DNA of 64,000 nt from Hexactinellida sp. DTS-2022 (lineage: Eukaryota > Porifera > Hexactinellida). Of the stretch, positions 29,379 to 44,300 are shown piece by piece. Made by a program: the position numbers and the translations under genes. The notes under the pieces are model-generated. The model did not search any database and was not told where the DNA came from. It saw only the letters and a program-made list of their open reading frames with translations. The stretch spans positions 5,273,042 through 5,337,041 of the forward strand of contig JAPNXP010000010.1 in the NCBI GenBank assembly GCA_028753945.1. Reading direction: 5' to 3'. Each line of letters opens with the position of its first letter. Within the stretch, counting starts at the first letter, position 1.

Positions 29379-32300
29379 CTGAAGCAGATCTACATAATAG
29401 TACCGTTATAAGAACAGAAGTACAAATCAATTTATTTAATAACGAATGTGAATTGTAATAAATTTCACTCAAATTACAGATTTTTCTAACTACTGAAACT
29501 ATAATCTCAAAACTCCACAAAAATTTGGAATGTGTTGTGTGCCATTAAGTAGGCATTATCCTATTCAAAATAATTTGTTAATATAAATTACAATGTTAAG
29601 TATGAATAAGCAATTGAGATAGATCCTGATAGATCTGCTTTTTATGAACAATTATTCATACCCTTAATATGAACTGTGTATCATAGACAAGCCATATTAA
29701 TTAGATCATTATAGATATTTTAAAGTATCTACAATTAACCCAATTTCGGTCCCTTAAATGTTAACAACTGTACAAACCTTGAAGTTTTGAGTCTATCTTC
29801 TCTCCATTCAAATTCAAACCCCAGCTCTCTCAGGTATTCCTCCACACACTCGCGATCTTCTGTCCCATACGTGTCCTGCCAGCTCTTCCCGGGACCCTTC
29901 CCGCGGCTGTACAAATTCCATAAATACTTCAAACCGCGCGATTTCCAATCCTCCAACAATTTCCGCGGAATCTTTTCAAGAACGCCTCTAGAGCTCATGA
30001 GGGGTGTTTGCCCCCCACAGCCCAGGTTAGGCGGAGTTAGACAGAAGAATACAATGTGTGTGGGGGGGGTAGGGGAGTATGACATTTCGTTATGGGGAGA
30101 CATATCATATTTGGAAGGGTACTCTGTTGAAGTGTATATTCTGTTAAGAACTCGGGTTCTCGGCGAAATACCATCTATGTAGTCCAGACAGGGGCCGAAG
30201 AGATTACTCAATTCAGTTGTAAAATCTGAAAAATGTTCTGCACTCTCAAGTTTGAAATTCCTAAATAGCAGAGCCCCGCTACCTAGCAACAGGGAATGGA
30301 ATGTTTGGGAATACTTTGATAAAATATTTTTCAGATGAATGATGTCATTACAATGTTCACTTGAAGGCTCGATAACCAATGGAAATGTACTATTTGAGAA
30401 TAATTGTAATATTCTTGTATTAGGAATAGAGAAATCAGTCCCATTCGATAGATTCGTTGAGTTTGTGTGAGAATTAGAATTCAGTGGAAAGTGTATTGGA
30501 AAGTTTCCCCATTCAGCCTGTATATACCGAGACAGTTCAGAAATAGTGTTATACTCAGATAGAAGGTTAAATGATATTTTCCTATTTAAATTACTCGAAA
30601 TCTGTTCAGCAAGAGAAATAGCTAACAGAGAATCTAATCCCAGTTGTGAGAACTCCAATTCAAAGATATCCAATCTATCCATTATATCTGTTCCAACAAG
30701 GTTTGATAGAGATTCTAAAATAACTGTTTCAATATCAGTCGTATCTCTAGGAGTTCGAATTTCACGGTTCTCATCACTGGTTAGTTCTGGTAATGGGGAG
30801 TGGTTTGTTGGCTCTACTTGTTGTTCGCGGTTGTTTATAGCGCGAATAGGAGCCTCGCCTGCTGGCATAGACCCGCCCCCTAAAGCGGTTATCTGTTTCT
30901 CTCCGAAAGAAGCCGGAATTGAATTGGGACCTCCTGTCATGCTACTTGAATAGAAAGCAGAGTATAAATTTGAAACTGTAGAGAAAGTGAATTCGGATAG
31001 TTTAGCTAGCTTTTTACAATTTTCAAGACTTGTATTGCAAGCGAGGATAAGCGAAGTTTTCCATTCTAAATCTAAGGCCAACCAAATTGAACTTCCATTG
31101 GTGATACCTGTTAAGAAAAAGTAAGAATGTCTATCAGAATTAATCATGAAATCAATTACACCGTCTATAGGAATCTCACAAGATGTATGCCCAGTTAAGA
31201 ACTGAGCTAGACGAATGAGGTCATCTAGATTAGTATGAATTCCATCAGAAAATTTGAACGCTTCTCCACATTTCCAACTTGAGACTTTCACACCTTCAGT
31301 GGTGTAGCCCTGGTAATGCTTGAATTTAAGAGTCCTCATAGATGCTGTAATGAATGTAGATGTTAAGCCTAAAGGCTGTAAGATACATGTCTGCAGAAGG
31401 TCTTCGTAGCTTGTATCCGAAACAGCTGTTAGCGCGTGGGTAAGGAGAGCAGATCCAAACACAGAGTAGCGATACTTCTCGCCTGGTGCTGTGTGTAACT
31501 CACAGGCAACGAAATCCGCGAATAGATCAGATAAGGAATAAGTTGAAAGATCTGAAATTTCCCATTTGAGTTGCGATGGTAGGAAAGGCAAGCCAGATGT
31601 ATGTGTTGCGAGTTGGAATAGTGTGATATCACTTTTTGATCCAGATATTGAGAACTCTAAAGGTAACATGTCGAGTAGCCTAGTGTTGCGTGTAATTTGA
31701 CCTGTTGAGAGGAAGTTGTTGAATAGTATGTAGATAAAAATGCTGGAGAGACACCCAATGGGATATATAGTAGTACTTGATATAGGCAGTGGTGTGAGGG
31801 AATCAAATGCAGTAGTGCCACCAGGAAAACCAATGGCCAAGGATATATTAAAGTTGTGATGCTCTCCTTCTAAAAGCCTAGTTGAAACGTTCTTTATAAG
31901 CTGCATTATTGAAGGTGAAAGCTGTTGATCTATGATTTTGAAAGATGATTGAGGAACTGTATTAGGAGTTGCAGCGACTGGCATTGATAGCTGTGGAGTT
32001 ATTTGCGGCGTTTTAACACCATAGGGATTGATAATACTCTGTATATCATGCATGGTGAATTTCTTTCTCTGAAACGGGAATGGAAACATACGAAGTTTGG
32101 GAGTAGTCACATCAAATAAACCAAATAAGCTCCATTTTAAGTTAATTCCAAATTCCCATATCTCCTTGAATGTCTCAAGGTAATTACTGTTAGGAGCAAT
32201 GAGTGATGGGAACACATGGTATTTTGACAGATTATTTCTCACAATTGAAGATAACCTGTTTCCAGGGCCGATTTCTAAGAAAACAGGGTTCGCCATTTCA

Positions 32301-35300
32301 ACAGCCGATTCAAGTGCAGCGTAAAATAGCACTGGACTAACCATCTGTTGTTCCCAATAGGATACAGTAGAAACTGTTTTGCTATCCACCCAACCACCTG
32401 TGACAGTAGATATGTATCTGCAAGCTATGGACTGAGGAGAATACTTAACCAACAGATCTCTATACTCTGGGAGTATCCTTTCTAGCTCTTTAGAATGATA
32501 AGCTGTTGGTACGGATAATAGTTTATACTGCACAGATTCCTCAGCCAAATGACTGCACAGTTCCCCTATCTTACACTTCTCACCGGATAACACCGATTGT
32601 ATGGGACTATTTATAGCCGCGATTGACAAGCCAAACGTTGTGGCTAATCTCCGAGCAGTTATATGTTCTGTTTTAACAGCTACCATACCATAGCCCTTGA
32701 GTCCTAACATAAGCTTACTTCGATGGTAGACAAGCTGAATAGCATCTTCTAGTGTAAATACGTTATAGCAAGTTGCAACAGATATCTCTCCTATACTGTG
32801 ACCTATCAAAGCGGATGGTACGAGGCCAATTGAAGTGAGAAAGCGATGTAAACAAACTTGTAAACAAACTATGTACACCTGGAGTTCGGTTGAATTGACG
32901 TTAAGTGTTTGTGTAAATAACAAGTCGAGTAAATCAAATTTGAGCTTTGAGCGACATATGGCAACACATTGGTCGAAATATGTGCGAAAGGAATGTGAGT
33001 CTAAATATAATGCAAGTCCCATATTAGCAAAATGGGCACCCTGACCTGCAAATATTAATATCAGGTTGCTAGGGGATACATCTTTGGAATGCTTAACTGC
33101 GAGCTCACTGGAATTCCATTTCTTCAGTTGACTTATAAGATCGAATTGATTCGGAGATACGAAACATTTCCTGAAAGGGAGATTACGAGTTGTGTTGTAC
33201 AGAGAGACCATGATGCTGTCTAAACCTATCTCTGACTGCCGTTCAATTAGTTTAATTAGCTCGCTACATACAGACCTCAATGCATGTTCAGTGTGAGCAG
33301 AAATAGGACAGATAATACCGTTATCAGACCGAGTGGCATCAGTTGGTTTGTATTCTGTCTGTCTGTGTTCCTCTAAGATAACATGCACATTAGTCCCGCC
33401 CTGGCCCATGCCATTAACAGCTGATCTCCTCTCACTACCAACCCATGGCTCTACCCTACAGCCCACGCGGAACGGAATACTACTGTGTCTCTGCACATAG
33501 CTCTTATTCCAGCTGCTAAAGTGGAGGCTCGCGTACAGCACGCGTCTCTCCAGCTGCAGAACTGATTTGCATAGACCAGCCGCCCCAGAGGCATACCCGA
33601 GATGTCCAATGTTAGACTTAACAGAACCCACATTTATACTACCCGGAGTGTTGCTGTATTTGGAATACGCGCGATGCAGCGCTTCTAGTTCAATTTGGTC
33701 ACCGATATTCGTACCAGCTCCGTGTGCCTCGATAGAACCAACCAGCGTTTCATTCTTGTTGTCCGCAACTAAACTAATACAGTCTGTTATACAGGCAGTG
33801 AGCCTGTCCAGGCTGGGAGAGAAATACGTGTCCTTGTTGCTTCCGTCATTGTTGATTGCACTGGCGATAACTCTGCAGTATATCGGGTAGCCGTTAGAAA
33901 GCGCGTTCTGTAGAGTTGTCACTACGAGCAGGCCGAGTCCACAGCCAGAGACCAAGCCATCAGCTGTCTCGTCAAACGACTTGCAGTGGCCTACATAATA
34001 CACATTAATACAGTATCGTAATGGTGTACCAACGGACTGAGAATGTACTACAGTAAAACTCGGTTATAAGTCATAAAGTACCCCTCGGGAATGGAGGATA
34101 AGTCGTATTATCCAAGTTTACCTTACAATTATAGTATAACCTAGTTAGTACGAGCACCAGGGGACCGTCAAAATGCGTTCGCCTTATCCGGAATTCGTAT
34201 TAACCAATATCATTTGTATTGAAAAGGCTTTGAAGGGGACTGAAATAGTGCTTAGTATTAACCAAAATTCCATATTTTAACCGTGTTCGTACTAACGAGG
34301 ATATAATTGTTTTAAAAAACCATTAAGCCGAAGTATGTACTAACCCAGGTACGTTATAACCGAGTTATACTGACTACTGCATAACAACTGCCATCTCGCG
34401 TTGCTAGCACTACGCTACCTGAAGGAGAGAATATCATGTCCTGCTGCTCTCTAACTGCGGTTATTTGCGGAAACGAGACATCGACACCTCCCACGATAGC
34501 CGCAGTGCACTCTCCCGCGTGCAGCGAGCGGACAGCCAGATGCAGCGCCGTGAGAGAAGAGACACAGGTGCTCTTAACCAGGAGAGAGGGACCCGTCAGG
34601 TCCAGGTGATAGGACACGAAGTTAGCAGCTGTCTCCTCTGTCAGCACTCTCTGTATGTGGAAGGAGAGGGCGGGGTCCTGTCGCAGGGTGGAGAGATCAA
34701 CTCCTGACTCAGATAAGTAAGTGTTCGATGCACAGCCTATGTATGTACAGTTAATTTGATAATACAGTGGTGTTCGCGTAATAGCAAGTCGCATTTTGCA
34801 CGAAATTTGCTTGCAAATAATAGGCGAACTTGCTATTAGAGGAACAAAATTAACATTAAATACTCGCTTGGGGACAACAAATAACTTGCTAATATTGTTA
34901 TTAGAGCAATTGCTATTACGCGAACACTACTATATACAATACTCTCGTTAATATGAACACCAAAGGATCGTCGAAATCTGTTCGTAATATTCTTAATTTG
35001 TATTAACCGAAGTGATTTGTATGCATTTGTATATGCTATAGAATTAAACCTTTTCGCATTAACGAGAGTCTACTATACTGTAGTGTGACATTAATTACCG
35101 ATTATCCCGGATATAACAATCTGCATCAGTCACATCAACCAGTTTCAGTTCTAACATACTAATTAACTTCCTATACAAGCTTATAAAGTTTGGAATATGG
35201 TAAGTACTGTTGTATGACAGTTTAACTACCATGACAGTTTAACTACCTTGTATTATTGTAACCATGGATATTCTAGCCATGACAGTTTAACTACCATGAC

Positions 35301-38300
35301 AATTCTACAACTTATTTTTATGACTTCCTCAACTTGTAGTTCCTATTGCATGATGACGCATTCAATTTCACATGGCGTATAAAGTTTGATAGGCTCTTAT
35401 AATTGTGTTAGTTACATTATCATTTGTTTCTCAGCGATTTATAGTATGTATTATGGTATAGCGTTGATTGAATTAATACTATTAGAAAGAATGCGTCATC
35501 ATGCAATAGGAACTACAAGTTGAGGAAGTCATACAAAGAAGTTGTAGAATTGTCATGGTAGTTAAACTGTCATGGCTGGAATATCCATGGTATACTAATA
35601 CAAGGTAGTTAAACTGTCATGGTAGTTGAACTGTCATACAACAGTACTAATTGTGTCTAACGAAATATTTGATTTTTCCGAATGTTTAGTTGGTTCATGG
35701 CCTACGTAATATATTAAGTGGGCCATGGTTGGTTCTATTGGAGTCACAACAGTCGAGTTTGCATCAGTTAGTAGCATTAATAACCAACCAATAAATACTC
35801 CCACTGTTTCTGTCTCCAGCGAGAGAGCAGCGTCCCTGATAGCGTCAACAGACAGCTCCAGCACCAGTCTGTACTGAGGGTCCATTAGACAGGCGTCCAA
35901 ACGGGAAATGTTAAAATAATCTGCGTCGAATAACTCCGGGTCAGAGAGACACCCTCCTGCCGCGATAAAACCCTCTTCTAACAAAATAGAGTTAATATAT
36001 ATTATATACTATATAGTACAAGAGTATTGAGATATTGCATAGTGTCCATATAGTAGTTAAAAAAAAGTTATTTGTTTGTAGTACAGTAGATGCCGGGTAT
36101 AAGAACATTATATCGGCAAACGGTTTCCATATACCCTGTATAATTTATGCCGGTTATAAGAACATGTCGATTATAAGAACACTATATGCAGTTCCCGACA
36201 ATGTTCTTATATCCGGCATCTACTGTATGTGTATTTGTGCGTTTGTTTGTTTGTATGTCCAGGATTAATAGGTTAATTTATAATATATAGTATAAGAGTA
36301 TTGAGAATCTCAGGGTATTATACAGGACTAGAATTGAACACTCCTAACTGTCCTAAGGTCGCTAGAGTATTAATTTTGTACGCATAAAAGGTTAGTTTTG
36401 TATTACTCTATGGGGACTTTCGGCAGTTTTCGCGCTCCTAAACGCAAACATATCCCAATTTATATGCATCGAGGCGTATGGCGTGCTCCTGGATAAAACC
36501 CTAATTGAGATACTGCATAGTGTCCATATATTAAAAAAAGTTCTTTGTTTGAATGTTGTATTTGTGCGTTTGTTTGTTTGTCCATAATTAATAGGAAAGA
36601 ACATATGCTCTGGAAATGTTAAATTTGCATGCAGGGGTAATTTTACACGGTGACAACGATATATTGGTTTTCTAACGAAATAACAATATTATGACGTCAT
36701 AAAACCATATTTAATAGTACAGTAGATTCGTTTGATTGTAAAACATCTAATCTTATAAATGTACGAAAAAATATTGGGAACTTTAACTTGTACTGGTACA
36801 GTAGAACCTCATTAGTGCGAACACCAGGGGAATTCGCATTAACCAATATCGATTGTATTGAAATGACATTGAAGGGACTGAACTAGTGTTCGTATTAACC
36901 ATGTTCGTACTAACGAGGTTCTACTGTACATATTAACTTATAAGAGACACTACATATATTCTCACCAGCATGTAGTTCTGTAATACAATCTTTCCCTTGC
37001 AATAGAATATCATGGAACGCTTCTTTACTGTCACTTAACGGGAACTTACAAGACATCCCTATGACTGCTAATGGGGGATATTTAATGTTAGGGGAGTCCA
37101 TATCTTTTCGCGGTGATTCTAAAGCAGGATTGGAGTTTATCGTTTCAGTTATTTTACCAGTTTTGTTCGCAATCCAGTTAGATTGAAGCCACACAGTATT
37201 GTGTGTCAGTATTTCCGGCAAACTCAGATGGACATTGAATCTCTGCTGCAGCTTATAATGCAGTTGCACCAGCAGCAGAGAAGTGCCGCCTAGCGAGTGG
37301 AATGTCTGAGAGAGTGCCACCTCTTCCAATCCTAACACCTCTCGCCAACACGTACACACCTCCTCGAGAAGATTCTGACTCACAAAACTCGGCAGACTAA
37401 TATCCTTCTTAACTTCCCTTCTATCACTCGTAATGCTTTCAAAGAGAATTTTCCGATCAACTTTCCCGTTTATTGACAAGGGGAATGTTTTGTAGAAATA
37501 ATATTTTGAAGGAACCATGACGGGAGATAAATAGTTCCTCGCATGCATCTCTATCTGCTCTGCTGACACATTATTCTTACAGAGAATGCAGGCGAATAGG
37601 ATTCTAACATTTGACTTATCTCTGGTTTTCAGAAACACTATAGCTAACTGTACAGATTCGTGCTTCATTAGAACATTCTCTATTTCGGAGAGTTCAATTC
37701 TTTGACCGTCCAACTTAACTTGAAAGTCGTTTCTACCTAAAAACTCTAATTTACCATCTTCCCTTTGCCGTACCTTATCGCCAGTACGGAAATACACGTT
37801 GGAATCTCCGGATGCGTGTTGTATAGTAACTAGTTTACAGCTGTTTTCTTTGGGACAATGGAGATACCCAGACATGATGGCCCCACTAATAAGCAGCTCT
37901 CCTGGCGTTGACAACGGCACAGGACGTAGGAATGCATCCACAATCATAAGATGAGTATTGGGCACAGCTGTTCCTATAGTTAAGCTGGGAGCCTGGCAAT
38001 CTTCCATTGTGATATGAGCACTCGAGCATATCACGGTTCCTTCTGTAGGACCGTAGGAGTTGTAGAGAGTGAGGTGGGGATAGGATCTCAGTATGTTATA
38101 CATTATACCTGGAATGGCGACATCTCCACCGAAATCGACAAATTTCATGTGTTCGAATATTTCCGGTATTGTTTCATAAACAGTGTGCAATACAGGAGTT
38201 GGTAGTGTCATGTATGTGATGTGATTCTGAATAACAGCTTTGCAGAGTTTGTGTAAATTAAGTCCGAGACAGCTTTGGTGGATAATCACACCTTTTGTGG

Positions 38301-41300
38301 CATTAAAAATAGATCCATACACTTGTAGTGTTAAAATATCGAATGAAAGACTGGAACAGATTAGTACAGTGTTATTGGGGAAGTAGAATGGTTTGGATTT
38401 AACATGGATACGAGATAGGAGCGAGGAATGTGGAATGGCGACAAATCTCGGTTCGCCTGTGGAGCCGGATGTGGACATAACATAAACTGTTGGGTTTGTT
38501 AATGCAAATTTGAGGTTGATTGGAATTTCAATGTAATTCAATTCACTTCTATCGAATACAGAAATTAAATGGGATTCTGATCGTACTTGATTACAAATCT
38601 GTTGATACTCTTTTGTAGTTAGTATTGCAATTGATTTTGTAGCTTCCAACATATTTTGTATGCGTTTAATAGGAAGCGCAGGATCCACCAACAGATAAGT
38701 ACAGTTACTGATAAGAATAGCTATTTTAGCAACAATCAATTCAATCGAGAGATCCATTAAGACAGCTATGATAGGATGGCCACTGGATTGGTTAACGAGA
38801 TCTCGTATAACTCTTGCGTAGGAATAACACTCAACAAAGAACTGTTTATACGTTATAGACCCATCATCAAATACAAATATTATTTTATCTGAGTTCTCAT
38901 TGCAAATCTTGTAAATTAAATCAACCACATTAACAAACTCAGATCGACAAGTGACACCTGTCAAAGCTAACTTATGTGGCTCTGGTAGTGCCACAATTTG
39001 AGACAGGGGTGTATCAATCGAACCACAAACAGCTTCCAATAACAGATTGTATTGAGTTAGAATATTGCTTGAGAATTCTTGTTTTATCCTAGACTGACTT
39101 ATGGTTAATGTCTCCTCAATTCGTGTGTTCGTATAATTAACTTCCATTAGGATATCATGCAGGAGAGTTGGTAAGAAATCGAATGCGTTTAATATTTCCG
39201 CATTTCCATACTTGCTACCTAAGTCAAGCGAAGTTTGTAATTGATTTGAATCAAAACTGAACACCACAGGCAACTTGGTAAGCCCATTGGAATTTTTGTT
39301 CATAAATGGATGTATTTTCTCATAAGAGATTGGTGAATTCTCTAATGCATTATGGAAAATAATTTGGATGAATTTAGTCAAATCTTTGAATGAGAAATTT
39401 GAACACAAATCCTCGCTATCAAGATTAATAGCTACGGGTATTAGGTTTACACTGGGGCCAAAGTGCTGCTCACTAATTAGTGTTGATCGTGTTGATACAG
39501 GTGTGATAATAACCGGTTGTAGAGATGGTTCTAGGAGAAAAGTAAACAAGTAAACAAAAGCTGACAACAGGGTTATGAAAGGTGTCACACCACATTCCTG
39601 ACTGGCTCTGTGGATACTTTTTGTTGATTTAAATTCGAGGACAGATTTATAAATTTCTGGCATTTCTAATAACGGATTTGGTTCAGTTATATGAAGCATA
39701 AAAGGTTTTAACTCATTAGTAACAAATTTAGAGAGATTTTCTTTCCAGAATTTGAGGTATAACTCATCATCGAAAGAAGTTAATTCCAAGAAATTCGTGC
39801 TTTTTAGTATGTATTTTGGATAATCTTTCATGAACAGTTGGAACTCGTTCAACAGGAGATTAACTGACCAACCATCGGCAGCAATATGGTGGATGATGAT
39901 GATAATAAGAGATTTATTTTCTGTTATTCCATTAGATATTATGTCAACAAATGTTGTTCTGATAGGAATACTAGTCTCTAGGTCAAGTGGTGAGTTCACT
40001 TCCGATTTAATTAAGTTCTTTATTTCAGGAATATCCAATGGACTTTCACTGTATCCAGGAGGAATAGTTATTTGAACATGTGTGGAGGGGAATTTTGGAT
40101 TTGGAATAAGTTTCTGTGAGAAGCCAGTAGACAGAGAATACACAGTTCTTAGAATTGTGTGATTTTGTATAAATGTAGTGAAAAATTCCGTCACAATATC
40201 CCAATCAAGTTGGTTGCTATAGATACAGATTGGAATGTGGTATGCAGATTCCTTTTCGTTTAAAACGTAGGCAAGTGCGAATTGACGCTGTGTAGCAGCG
40301 AGAGGAAATGAAATATGAGTCCCAGTATCTTCAGATTGTATTTGCAAGTTTAACTGTTGTATGATGAGAGAGCAGAGTTGATCCAAAGAAAGTATATTCA
40401 TAAAATCATTCGTATCCAAATTAAGACCGAAATTAGTGTTAATTGTATTACAAAGGTGTGTGGAGAATTCAGTTTTATGTAATTCGGTTTGTAAATTAGA
40501 TTCTGAGAGATTTGGGAACAGTGCGATCAGCTGTTTGAATATTTCTTGTTTTGAGAGATCCAAACTTTTTGAGTTTTTGCATTCATTCTCTCCGTCTAAA
40601 GCAACTACTTTATAATTATACTTTCCAACAATAAACTGTGCTAGCTTAGCAACAGTAGAGTGTTGAAAGAATTCCCGTAGAGACACAGATATCTCAAGGC
40701 TGGCATTTAATTGTGAAACCAACTGAAGAGCTATAATAGAATCGCCACCAATGTTGAAGAAATCAGAAGAACCAGAAATATCTAATTTAGGAAAATAACT
40801 CTTGTAGATACTCTCTAGTCTAGTAATGATATCAACGCTAGTTTTATTGTTAGAGGTATCCATGGTCTGTGTAGCCATAAGTTCATGCTCTGAAATCTCT
40901 CCAGTTTCAATCCATTTCAGAAGTTTTTGTCTATCAACCTTCCCAGTCACACCCTTTGGGAGTTTCCTTAGCAAATACAGCTGACTCGGCACCATATAAG
41001 GAGTTAGTTTGTTTCGGAAATGTTTGGTAAGTTCCTCTTTCAGAGAATCGTATCTCTCCTCCTCCAAACTAGTGCTACAGAATCCGATTATAGACACGGG
41101 GACACTGGCCTCAATAAGGCACACAGCAACGAACTCATTTACGCCTGCACATTCCGTAGCAACGCGTTCTATCTCTCCGAGCTCCAGTCGCTGACCGCGC
41201 AGCTTTATCTGCCAATCGCTTCTACCAATAAACCTGAAATTACCTGAAAAGTCTAAGTAGCCTAGGTCCCCTGATTTGAACAGTTTCGTAGTTACATGTT

Positions 41301-44300
41301 GGCTGAATTGGAATGTTTTGAACTTCTCCTTGCTCTTCTCAGAGCTGTTAAGATATCCCAGCGCTACAGTAGACCCTCCCACTAATATTTCCCCGACAAT
41401 TCCCTTTGGCAACAGATTCATGTGTTTATCCACAATGAATATAGAGCTATTAGTGAGCGGCCGCCCTATAGGAATATCAGCGTAGCACAACTCATTTATG
41501 CGATAAATACTGTCGACAACAGTAGCCTCTGTGATACCATGCAGGTTATAGAAGTTCCTAGGAGGGCCTTGCGTTAGAATTCTATTCGATAGACTAGGTT
41601 GTAGAGTGTCTCCGGACAACATTAGTGAGTGGAGATACGAGAATACACGCGGGTAGCATTTGGAAATGACGTCACAGAGAGGTGGCGCTAGCATCATACA
41701 GTCGATATACTGGCGGTGGAGTAGCGAGGCGAATAGAGAGAGATTTGCCAAATACTTTGTCCGTTCAAACATACACAGAGTAGCACCATTCAGCAGCGAG
41801 CAATACAGCTCATAAGCGTAAATATCGAAACTGAAAGAGGACACCTGACAGAACCTAGCGCCCGGGGGCCCCACTAGTTCTGGCGTGTTACAACACCGCG
41901 ATATTATATTAGCCTGACTCACTATAACGCCTTTAGGCCTGCCAGTACTACCTGACGTGTATAGTATATACCCTATCTCATTAGCAGGCTGTATACTACC
42001 CATACAGGCATCAGTGTTGCTGTTAAGCAATATAAGCTCTATGTTGATGAGCGCAGTGATTTGATTTGACGAGAGATCTAATTCAGTGCTGCTGTCTATG
42101 AGAACAGCTGATATATTCGCGTCCTGTATCATGTACTGTAATCTCCCAGCTGGGAAGTCCGGGTCTAAATACACGTAACCGAAACCTGCGAATAAAGCCG
42201 CGAAAATACCGGTTATTAGGCTGAGGGATTGCCGCATGCAAATTCCAATAACACACTTATGTTGCTGGGAAGATTCCAGTAGAGACGGTACAATTAGTGA
42301 AATTAGCTCATAGAGGTGTGAATATGTGTATAATCGGTCCTCAATCTCAAGAGCGATGGCGTGGGGAGTGTCCACAGCCCATGCATGGAATATGTGTGCG
42401 ATCGAAGAGCTGGCTAGCTTAACGCACGGAGCAGAACTTATCGACATAACTGCTTTGTACTCGCTTTTGGAGAGAAGCGAGAAACGAGCCAGGAGAGAAG
42501 TGGGACGGGCACACACGAACTGAAGTAACTGTCTGAAATCATGTCCGAACTGTCGCATGTAACTCTTGCTAAACTTACAAGTTCTATAATTGAATCTGGC
42601 CTGCAGACCCCCATTCCCCATCAGGTCAATGGAGAGCACTAAGCTGCTCTTCGCCTGTAGGTTAACCTCGGGATAGAAGCAGTATTCTCGCACAGAATAC
42701 TCACTGCTTCCCACGGACTTGAGAACTCTGCTGTGCTCGTGAAACACAAACAGAGCCTGGAGAGTGTCATCAAACGGCGCTGCTACCTCCCCTCCCGTCC
42801 TAAGCGCACTCACAACCTGCTCCAGCGGGACGCTGGCGTTATCCAGGGCCTCTCTCACTGTCTTATGCATCTTTGTTAAGAGCTCCGAAAAACTGTGCTT
42901 AGTGAGAGACTTCAGAAGCCCGAATTTACTCCTGATTAACACAACATTAATTAACGGACCGATCAGATCCATTCCCTGTGCTATAAAGGGTCGTAGGCTC
43001 ACAGGAGTGGCCACCGTGACGTCATCTTGGTCCTGTGCGTATTTAGAAAGTAGGAACAGGAATGTGGTTAGTAGAGTTGTGAAGAGAGAGGTGTTATGAG
43101 CTAGCGACACCTCTAGAAGTCTGCATTTGGTGTCAGCACTTATCTCACAGATAAACTGATCAGCTGATTGAGTACCAGATGTACTTTCTGAGTCAGGTAG
43201 TAAGTGCAGTGTCTCCATAGCTTGTAACTGAGAGCGCCAGTATTCTAATTGACCTTTGAACCTCGCTTGGTACTTCTCTGATCTCTCTTCCAACACAAAG
43301 CTTATATACTGCGGGGGATTCGTGTAGATTAGTTTAGCAGAACTGTCTAAGTACGTGTTGTATACAGTGAATAGTTCTACAGCTATTTTGTACATCGAGA
43401 GACCGTCAATGAGGATATGATGCGCAACCAATAGCAATACTAATTTCCCGTCAATTTGCTTTGAGAAACTAATGGAATGCTGTGTATCATTCAAAATGAA
43501 TAATTTAACTTGGAAAAGAGGTAGATTGTCTAAGTGAAATTCTTGCTGTATACTATCAATGATCTCTTGGTTCAGTTTAGCAGTTGACGTTTGTAATATT
43601 TGTAGTTTGTAATTAAGATTGGGATGAATCGTCTGATGGAACTCTTGTTTGTCAAGGTGGAATGTTGTGCGTAGAATTAAATGCGCAGTGATTACGTCAT
43701 TAATCGCAGTTTGTAAAAGTGGCACATTAAACTTACCCTCTATTTCTACGGAAATGAATTCATTGTAAGTGTATTTCGAATTATCTGACTGATGCAGGTA
43801 ATACAGCTCTTCTTGTGCGAAAGAAAACGGGATTCTCTCTGGCAAATTATCCGGTAAAACGAGTTCCAAATTAGTGTTTGTTTGTTTCTCACATCTCATA
43901 TTCGATTGTATAAATTCACACAGATTCTGTACAGTAGAATTCTCTATAAACTCAAACACAGGCATACATACATTAAACTTACTCTCGATATCTTCAAACA
44001 GTGACATCACGAGCAAGGAGTATCCGCCTAATTCCATAAAACTGTCTGTTAAACCGATCGAATTAGCTTCCAAATAGAGATGCTTTGCGAATACAGACGT
44101 TACAAACTCAACAATTTCGTTATCAACTCGAGGAGAAGACGGCTTGCAATTTGTTTCCCAGTTAAGCAGGAACGGATCTGGCAAGGAATCAGTATCTATC
44201 TTGCCAGAATGCAAATGTTGGAATTCTTTCACGAATATATACACTGTTGGTGCCATGTATGTTGGGAGAGTTCTAGCTAGCAAGTTGTGGATCTGTTTTT

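Noticed and set aside
29387..29520. Reading the last megasynthase exon from the upstream Met (29520)
   Set aside because: The extra residues are hydrophobic junk from intron sequence. Splicing at CTTCAG|TA restores the oxygenase consensus and keeps the phase.
29787..30953. Plus-strand open frames antisense to the megasynthase
   Set aside because: They are shadows of a strongly supported coding exon and show no domain of their own.
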